Shown here: piece after piece, positions 6,239 to 6,799 of the stretch
Position numbering within the stretch: position 1 is the first letter of the stretch
Layout of the letters: each line of letters begins with the position of its first letter
DNA from: CAZUAQ01 sp964618455
Lineage (GTDB): Bacteria; Planctomycetota; Phycisphaerae; UBA1845; PWPN01
Length of the DNA stretch: 6,799 nt
Direction: 5' to 3'
NCBI GenBank assembly: GCA_964618455.1
Contig: CAZUAQ010000100.1
Coordinates: 1-6,799 of the forward strand
Translations under genes and position numbers: made by a program
The notes under the pieces: generated by a model
What the model was told of the DNA's origin: nothing
The model's input: only the letters and a program-made list of their open reading frames with translations
The model's database searches: none

Positions 6239-6337
6239 ATCGCCCCCTCGATTCCGGACGTGGTGCCCGTGGCTCTTGCCGGCCGCACACCGACCGTAAA
6301 CCCCTGAAGCCAAATGGATTACGTTTTCCAGACGCAC

Positions 6338-6366
6338 TGGCGGCGACTATGGGATTCGGCTATACT
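6338..6366 (+). promoter_or_regulatory. Candidate promoter of gyrA
   Basis: TATACT at 6361-6366 is close to the sigma-70 -10 consensus. A poor -35 candidate, TGGCGG, sits 17 bases upstream at 6338-6343. The leader to the gyrA ATG would be about 40 bases. The rest of the gap between the divergent genes (6239-6337) shows no other site I can support. Confidence 0.35.
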
Positions 6367-6400
6367 GACCGGGTTCAAGAAATGGGTAGCCGGCCGGTTT

Positions 6401-6406
6401 GAGGAG
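6401..6406 (+). promoter_or_regulatory. Ribosome binding site of gyrA
   Basis: GAGGAG stands five bases before the ATG at 6412 and fixes that start. Confidence 0.75.
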
Positions 6407-6411
6407 ACACG

Positions 6412-6799
6412 ATGTCAGACACGCCCACCCCTGAAACGCCTGATTTCAACATCAAGGATCTGCCCATCGTCGAGGAGCTTCAGGACTCGTACCTGACCTA
6501 CGCGATGAGCGTGATCATGTCCCGGGCCCTGCCCGACGCGCGGGACGGATTGAAGCCCTCGCAGCGGCGGATCCTGGTCGCGATGAACGACCTTCAGCTC
6601 GGACCGCGGGCCCAGCACCGCAAGTGCGCGAAGATCGCGGGCGACACCGCCGGTAACTACCACCCGCACGGCGACGCCGTCATCTACCCCACGCTCGTCC
6701 GCATGGGCCAGCCCTGGGCGATGCGCTACATGCTCGTCGACGGGCAGGGCAACTTCGGATCCATCGACGGAGACTCGCCTGCAGCCATGCGCTACACCG
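6412..6799 (+). CDS. gyrA: DNA gyrase subunit A (N-terminal part; runs off the window)
   Basis: This is the breakage-reunion subunit of a type IIA topoisomerase. With GyrB it introduces negative supercoils using ATP. The first 129 residues are present. After a short N-terminal tail come IVEELQDSYLTYAMSVIMSRALPDARDGLKPSQRRIL (about 19-55), GNYHPHGD (81-88), LVDGQGNFGSIDGDSPAAMRYT (108-129), with the catalytic Tyr at 128 after Arg127. This matches E. coli GyrA through Tyr122. In the quinolone-resistance region, the positions equivalent to E. coli Ser83 and Asp87 are Ala89 and Pro93. The C-terminal DNA-wrapping domain is outside the window, so gyrase rather than topoisomerase IV ParC is assumed, not proven. 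It is transcribed away from the membrane protein pair, with its own promoter candidate and ribosome site. Confidence 0.92.
   Translation, partial: MSDTPTPETPDFNIKDLPIVEELQDSYLTYAMSVIMSRALPDARDGLKPSQRRILVAMNDLQLGPRAQHRKCAKIAGDTAGNYHPHGDAVIYPTLVRMGQPWAMRYMLVDGQGNFGSIDGDSPAAMRYT

Overview
The window comes from a GC-rich bacterial chromosome, most likely a planctomycete of the Phycisphaerae type. That placement is an inference. It rests on the style of the GyrA N-terminus (HPHGDAVIYPTLVRM), an enlarged RlmN, weak or absent Shine-Dalgarno sites before several genes, and intergenic repeats of a GACAGGATTGACAGGAT type.

Layout. Positions 2-49 hold the acidic C-terminal end of an unidentified plus-strand gene. 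Everything from 108 to 6092 is then encoded on the minus strand. In transcription order (right to left) it comprises two tandem, divergent paralogues of an unrecognised four-helix membrane protein (6092-5061 and about 4885-3818), then rlmN (3487-2072), a sugar phosphate isomerase/epimerase-like TIM-barrel protein (1982-1158), and a lipoprotein of unknown function (1106-108). At the right end gyrA starts at 6412 on the plus strand, divergent from the membrane protein pair, and runs off the window.

Non-coding parts. The 320-base gap upstream of rlmN holds a REPIN/MITE-like inverted-repeat element (3559-3705) and the first copy of a composite hairpin repeat (3717-3848). A second copy of that repeat (4903-5041), in the same orientation, lies between the two membrane protein genes. 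Each paralogue therefore has one copy at its 3' end. In the downstream gene the repeat runs into the reading frame and supplies the last residues and the stop codon. The 320-base gap between the membrane pair and gyrA holds a gyrA promoter candidate and a short open frame with a good ribosome site; this frame may be the original 5' end of the upstream paralogue, cut off by a one-base frameshift.

How the genes relate. rlmN, the isomerase and the lipoprotein lie head-to-tail with gaps of 89 and 51 bases and may be co-transcribed, although no shared pathway is evident. The least ordinary content is the membrane protein pair with its repeats, and the roughly 110-residue acidic insertion inside RlmN between the radical-SAM cysteine motif and the GEP motif.
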